A stretch of 64,000 bases of DNA from Nageia nagi. Its lineage: Eukaryota > Pinophyta. The first letter of the stretch is position 1. Each line of letters opens with the position of its first letter. The notes below the pieces were generated by a model. It ran no database searches, was not told where the DNA came from, and worked only from the letters and a program-made list of their open reading frames with translations. The position numbers and the translations under genes were made by a program. The stretch lies in contig JBITNC010000001.1 in NCBI GenBank assembly GCA_050084985.1, positions 37,510,001 through 37,574,000 of the forward strand, read 5' to 3'. This document shows positions 58,860-64,000 of this stretch, piece by piece.

Positions 58860-59650
58860 AAGGTAAGAGGGATGGGCTAAAAGATGCAAGTAGCACCAAC
58901 TAAGGGCACGATGAAGGTAGGAGATGCCAAATGAGGGGGAAAAGAAGGTGGGAGGTCATCATAGGCTAGCTAGGCCATGCCATGCATGCCTAAGGGGCTA
59001 TAGGTTGACTAGGCCACACTTTGCATATCCCATAGAGGGTCACAAGCTGGTTAGGCCATTCCATGCATGCCTAAAGGTGGCTATAGATTGTAGGCTACAT
59101 GTTGTGTGCCACTTCGCAGTGGGGGGCCATGGGCTATTCACTATGCACCACCCCTTAAAGGGGGGTTGTAGGCTATGCACCATCCATAGTGGGGGGTTAC
59201 AGGCTACATGCCATGCACCACCCATAATGGGGGGCCATGAGTTACTCGCCATGCACACCACCCATAGTGGGGGGTCACAAGTTACACACTGTGCACCACC
59301 CATAGTGGGGGGTCACAAGTTGCACACTATGCACCACCCATAGTGGGGGGTCATGGGCTCCATACTATGCATCACCCATAATAGGGGGTTACAAGCTGTG
59401 CACTACATACCACTCATAATAGGGCACTACAAGCTACACACCATGCACACCACCTAGAGTGGGGGGCCACAGGTGCATGTACCACCCACATGAGGGTACC
59501 ATGGGTTATGCACCCTATGCACCACCCATAATGGGGGGTTGCAAGTTGCTCACCACATGCACCACCCACAGTTGGGGGTCATAGGTTATGCATCGCATGC
59601 ACCACCCATAGTGGGGGGTTGTGAGCTATGCGTTGCCCACACTACCTAAC
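58860..59650. repeat. GC-rich minisatellite block (38-41-bp unit)
   Basis: The core is about 15 copies of caccacccatagtggggggt plus a variable part (cacaagttacacactgtg and similar), most regular at 59160-59640 with steps of 38-40 bp. The left part (58920-59150) has looser copies with ccatgccatgcatgcctaa. It is far more GC-rich than anything else in the window and absent from LARD-1 at the matching place. The open frames it creates on both strands are a by-product of the repeat. Confidence 0.9.
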
Positions 59651-60353
59651 TAGGGTTTTTATTTTTTTTTAAATATAAAAAAATTATATTTTTAATATTA
59701 AAAATAGGAAAAAATTATTATTTTTTAAATAAAAACCTATATTAAAAATACAAAAAAAATATTTTTTTAAATAATAAAAATAAAAGAAAAAATTTCTAGT
59801 TTTAAATGTTAAAAAATAGAAAAAAAATTCTTTTATTATTATATATATATATACATACATAAAAAACTTCCACAATATACAAAAATTTTATCAAATTTTT
59901 TGTATATTTAAAAAAAATTGCAAGCTTTTGTAACTTTACTTGTTACAAAAAAAATTGTAAACTTTCTTAAATATAGCAAGATAATTTTTTAACTTTCTTG
60001 ATAAAAACATTTATTACAAAATTCATAAATTAGATTTTTGTAAGCTTGCATCTTAGTAAAAAAATTAGAAGCACTAATTTTTTCAATATCTTAGATTCTA
60101 ACCATATACCATCTGTTAGATCTAACTTCAAATACTATTAACATGTAATTAAGATAAAAAATTGAGCACATTATTTTCAAGATAAAAAATATGTTAGTAT
60201 AGATATCAACTTTCAACTTCAATAAGAAATTGAAATTGATTAACCAATTAAGTTTTAAATTAGTATAGATATCAACTTTCAACTTCAATAAGAAATTGAA
60301 ATTGTTTAATCAATGAAGTTTCAAATAAAATTGAAACAAGATTAGGGGATAGA

Positions 60354-60984
60354 TGTAGATGCCTCAAAATGAACCTTTATGTATTTACTAAATCATTTTA
60401 ATCTCTTAATAGACTATTATGTAAAAAGGGATTAAAAATATGTAAAAGAGGTGTAGGTTGTGTATTTGACCCTTATGGATTGCACAAGGGGTCAAAATAT
60501 CAAAGTCATGTAAACTTGTATCATATATAAAAGCTTAATTTGATGACTTAGATTATGAGTGAATCATGGGTTAATAATCATTTCAAGCTAATACAAGGAT
60601 TATCAATTAAAGATCATTTGAAGGATTGCAACTTGCTTTATCTATCTACATTGCATATCTATTATTATGTAAGTTCACATGTATGTTCATAATTTTATTA
60701 TTTGCTAATTCACTCATTGCTACATTCTTATTTGTATTTATAATTTCACTTATCTTATGACACCTACAACATGCCAATTCTAGAATGTTGATGGCGTACT
60801 TGTTCATGAATGTATGCTCTATGTTTTTTGTATTTTATGATGAATATAGAATCTAAGTAAACACTATTGAATTCATGCTACATGTTATTGCCATATTTTT
60901 GATATATGTATCAATATTTACAAAGTAGAGAAATAGTGCACTAATCAACCCTATTTGCATTAATTGCATTACTTAGCTACTACA
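60354..60984 (+). repeat. Gypsy-4 5' LTR (631 bp)
   Basis: Ends TGTAG and CTACA, a perfect inverted pair. The left edge is exactly where similarity to LARD-1 stops. The right edge is followed by ttttggtgaacctcgac, in primer-binding-site position (the tRNA was not recognised). Not confirmed by a second copy. Confidence 0.65.
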
Positions 60985-61599
60985 TTTTGGTGAACCTCGA
61001 CTATTCTTACAAACCCTAGAATGTTTTATTTTAGGGCATCACTTTTTCTAAGGAGTATTGTATTATAAACCCTTGGTTTTATTTTTATTTTTGGTTAAAT
61101 TAACTTTCTTCAATTTGGAAACTTTTATTATTTCAAATAAAATTATTTTCTTGAAAAACGTCACTCTAGAAAACCCTAGTTTTTCAAGGTCATTTTCTTC
61201 AATTTTGTAAGACCTAGCATTAGAAAAACTTTTTCCAAACCATAGATACATATAATTGAGAAGTTTTTTCAATTTTTCTAGATCTTAATTTGCATATTTT
61301 GAGTGATTTTGAAAATATTTTTGTAGAAAACATCACCTTGAAAACCATACATTTTGAAGGAATTTTGCAACTATTTGGTGACTTGTTTTATGTCAAAAAT
61401 TTTCTAAACCCATAGGTCATCATAGTAGGGAAATTTTGAAGATTAATTTGAACCCTTTGCATGCATTTCTATCAATATTTCTAGAGGTTTTCATATAAAA
61501 ACATTTTTTCCATCTTCTTGCATTCTCTCATGGATAAGACATTTAAAAATGGTTTGTTTGAATGTGAAAAGTGATTTATTTTCACCCCATCCTAAACAA
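60985..61599 (+). other. Gypsy-4 leader
   Basis: Untranslated region between the presumed primer-binding site and gag. No frame or repeat of note. Confidence 0.45.
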
Positions 61600-62905
61600 G
61601 AATGGATGTTATGCATAATAAAAAATATTTTGATGAATTAAGTTTATCAAATTCATGCTTGACTACTATGAATGATGATATGCCAAGTATTATAGAAAAT
61701 TAAGTGCATGATAATGTTATTTCTGATGATTATATGGCTGAATTTGATTATGATGCACATTTAAATTTGGATGCTATGGACATGTTTGAAGTGAATGATA
61801 TTGCATTTGAAAAATTGACACTTAAAGATCAATTTTATAAAATTAAAGCATATATGTTAGTCAATCCCTTTTTGATGTTTGGAATTTATAATGATGTTGA
61901 ATTTAAAGAAACATATCATGCATTTCTAAGGAAAGAATTAAATAAATTATTAGAAGATCCATATGTTAGGTAATATTGTATGCAAAAGTTTGAGAAGAAA
62001 ATTATACAAAAGCAACAAAATAAAATATCTTCTCAACCAAAACTTCAACTAAAACCTCAACCAAAACTACAACTTAAACTCCAAATTCAACTAAAACTAA
62101 AATAATGTTGGCAAAGAGTAACATCTTTAGAAAATTTGAAAACACAAGATGGTCATATTATAAAACAACCCAAATAGGATAGCCACAAGTGTTCCCCAAC
62201 ACCCAACCAAGAGATACCCAACTGTGAGATACTTTGTGGACATCAACCAAGGCTAATTAAGAGGGATCTAATGAAAAGAGGTTTATTGATGCCGTTAAAA
62301 AATATAACACAAGATAGTGATACTCCAATGGGAAATGAGGATGTTTATTGCAATTATCATCAATGGAAGGGTCATGTTACAACTTATTATTATGATTTGA
62401 AACTTATAATTTTAGACATGATTGCAAAAGGTAAATATCAACTCTCTCAACATGCTTCAAATTTAGAGATTAAAAACTAAATTGTGAAATTTCAAGATAT
62501 TTGAGGAAGCACACTACTAGTGGCATGACATACTGCATGCAAGCTTCCAATAGTGTAAAAATAGTAATATAAATTATGGTTCTTATTCTAAACATCTATC
62601 TAATCAAGAAAACATAGGAAAATTTTTAATTCAATTTGATCCAGTTAAGATTCGGCTACAAGAATATAGAAAAAAAATATTTGCCTTTTGAAAAGTATTA
62701 GTTTAAGATTTTACTCCTTAATAGTCATTTGAAATAACATAATACAGTACCTCCAAATATATGAATTGAATTTATTGATCTTGTTGAGAGAGTAGTAGCC
62801 CAAGGTATAGAAAATGATAATGATAATCTAGGCAAAAAAAATCCATTGTTCATAGCAAAATATGCTAAACTGATGGGGGTTCCACCACCCCCTGATATAC
62901 TATAA
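61600..62905 (+). pseudogene. Gag (gypsy-4)
   Basis: Open at 61704-61973 (acidic; FEVNDIAFEKLTLKDQFYK, YHAFLRKELNKLLED), then a Gln/Lys/Pro-rich stretch. It is open again at 62271-62480 with VYCNYHQWKGHVTTYYYDLK, a C-x2-H-type finger whose last Cys is Tyr. The final part reads DLVERVVA, KNPLFIAKYAKLMGVPPPP and ends at the stop 62903. The polyproline end resembles a gag terminus. Confidence 0.6.
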
Positions 62906-64000
62906 TTTTTAAATTTTGCATTTCATATAGGATTCATATCATATAATATGCATATAATATAGGGTTCATTTCATGTAGGTTGTATATCATAGGTCTAGTC
63001 ATTGCATCCCATATTAGTTGCATTTCATAACAACAATAAATAGCTTTGTGCCCATGCAAAATAATTCATATCAAACATAAAAGCACAACCTCTTTTTTTA
63101 TTTTCTATATAGATCTAAGAAGGACATGACATAGATGGCATGCTTGATGGTCAACATGATGTTGGTAGCATGTAAAAAAAAATACACATAGCAAATCATG
63201 AAAAAAATAAATATAGCTTCAGTTGGGGGCATGATGGAAATCAGGTATTGAAAATCAGAAGGCCAAAATTTAGAATTTAGAATTGCAAAGTGCAAAAATT
63301 ACCCATATATGGGGCATAAAGGTAGGGTATATCATCTCACATGTTTTATGCTCTTCATTACAAAATTATCATTCATGAATTAAGACTATTATATTTTCTT
63401 TGACTATCTGGTATAAAAAGTAAACATTGCATATGCTATTCTTATGATTGCTATTTTAAACAAAATGCATATTTTACTAATAAAATTTATGGCCATTGTA
63501 TCCTTGAAAATCTAGTATAATATAGCATTATGGTATTGTCTATAAAATATTACATTGTATTGAATATCTAAATTGAACTATTTTCAATGCAAATTGAATG
63601 GATTCTTCCTCTTGAATGATATGATCATTGTATAGACAAAATTGCATATATGGTCAACATTGCTACTTCATGCTTTATCTTGAAAATTTTATGGAAATTA
63701 GCAATGTTATTTCATGTAGAAACAATGCAAAGTGATATGGATGATTGTATTTTAAATTTTTACACTTGATATGGAAAATATCACATCGCTAGTGACATGC
63801 CATACTACATTCATGCTACCATTGGCATGGATTCATATTGAAATTTTTTGCAAACTAAAATGTTGAGATGCAAGGTCATTAAATGTTTAAATATTTGGTA
63901 CATTGATAGAAATTGATGTTGAGTATGTGTGATTGAGAAGTGTGATTGTAATTGTTGTCAACAAGATATTGATCGGGTTCCGGAGGATTAACTAAGTTCC
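62906..64000 (+). other. Gypsy-4 region after gag, non-coding
   Basis: No frame of interest. A G-rich word (cagttgggggcatgatgg near 63221) resembles text found near polypurine tracts of gypsy elements but is not followed by the LTR start TGTAG. Confidence 0.45.

Larger units (their letters stand above)
56135..60353 (-). mobile_element. LARD-2: second copy of the non-coding LTR element
   Basis: The 3' LTR (56135-56565), polypurine tract and a 3.8-kb non-coding interior match LARD-1. It is inserted in the copia-3 gag. Its interior is cut at 60353 (after ggataga, which is followed by tacc in LARD-1 at about 8325) by gypsy-4, so its leader, primer-binding site and 5' LTR should resume beyond the window. 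It differs from LARD-1 by expanded tandem repeats and a GC-rich minisatellite block (58860-59650). Confidence 0.75.
60354..64000 (+). mobile_element. Gypsy-4: Ty3/gypsy element with gag, runs off the window
   Basis: Inserted in LARD-2. The 5' LTR (60354-60984), leader, a decayed gag (61600-62905) and then more than 1 kb without coding are visible. The gag finger has the form used in TAT-type elements. No protease or RT follows gag within the window, and the 3' end and second LTR are outside it. Confidence 0.7.

Noticed and set aside
58924-59343. 139-codon open frame rich in His, Cys and Pro
   Set aside because: It lies wholly in the GC-rich minisatellite and is a by-product of the repeat; the other strand is open too.
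63215-63240. Polypurine tract and 3' LTR of gypsy-4 near ttgggggcatgatgg
   Set aside because: The following bases do not match the LTR start TGTAGATGCC, and no LTR copy follows before the window end.
1-64000. CRISPR arrays, bacterial operons, rRNA or tRNA genes
   Set aside because: Repeats here are tandem without regular unique spacers, the coding content is plant transposons, and no cloverleaf or rRNA sequence was noticed.

Overview
The window is plant nuclear repeat DNA. It is very AT-rich and contains no intact host gene. It is filled with nested Ty1/copia and Ty3/gypsy LTR retrotransposons, two copies of a non-coding LTR element, and pieces of a CACTA-type DNA transposon. Nearly every recognisable reading frame is broken, and most stops look like C-to-T or G-to-A changes (Arg, Gln or Trp codons turned into stops), as expected from long cytosine methylation and deamination. 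A land plant with a large, repeat-rich, low-GC genome is implied. A gnetophyte such as Welwitschia, reported to have unusually low GC, would fit, but the species is only a guess. No rRNA, tRNA, CRISPR array or prokaryotic feature was seen.

Layout, left to right. (1) 1-2500: decayed, unidentified plus-strand reading frame. (2) 4385-8895: LARD-1, an LTR element with a non-coding interior of about 3.9 kb, minus strand, inserted into the integrase of gypsy-1 (8896-13127, minus, chromovirus-like). (3) 13.4-14.7 kb: decayed minus-strand frame with a zinc-knuckle remnant. (4) 14905-19999: copia-1 (plus). (5) From 20.0 to about 51.4 kb, a CACTA (Ptta/En/Spm-like) transposon can be followed in pieces. 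It is split by gypsy-2 (20759-37001, 5-bp target duplication ATATG), by gypsy-3 (38226-47655, duplication TATAT, TAT lineage with a second RNase H) and by a solo LTR (49219-49927, duplication CTTGT) of the gypsy-1 family. (6) Gypsy-2 contains copia-2 (26337-33033, duplication ATGAG). (7) 51.48-56.13 kb: copia-3 (minus), cut in its gag by LARD-2 (56135-60353), which is itself cut by gypsy-4 (from 60354 past the window end).

The most unusual object is gypsy-2. It keeps LTRs, primer-binding site, polypurine tract and gag, but no pol is visible. In place of pol it carries, antisense to its own transcription, a decayed plant mobile domain (PMD) gene with an acidic and coiled-coil tail, next to a large inverted repeat of gag (two arms of about 805 bp, 213-bp spacer). 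Read-through from its 5' LTR would make a long hairpin RNA, the type of structure that can found siRNA silencing. Copia-2 is also odd: its LTRs differ at only 3 of 259 positions, yet its coding region has some two dozen stops, and an extra reading frame with SUMO-interaction-like motifs lies upstream of gag.

All domain calls are by eye from conserved motifs. Boundaries with a target duplication or paired LTRs are firm; domain edges inside decayed frames are approximate.
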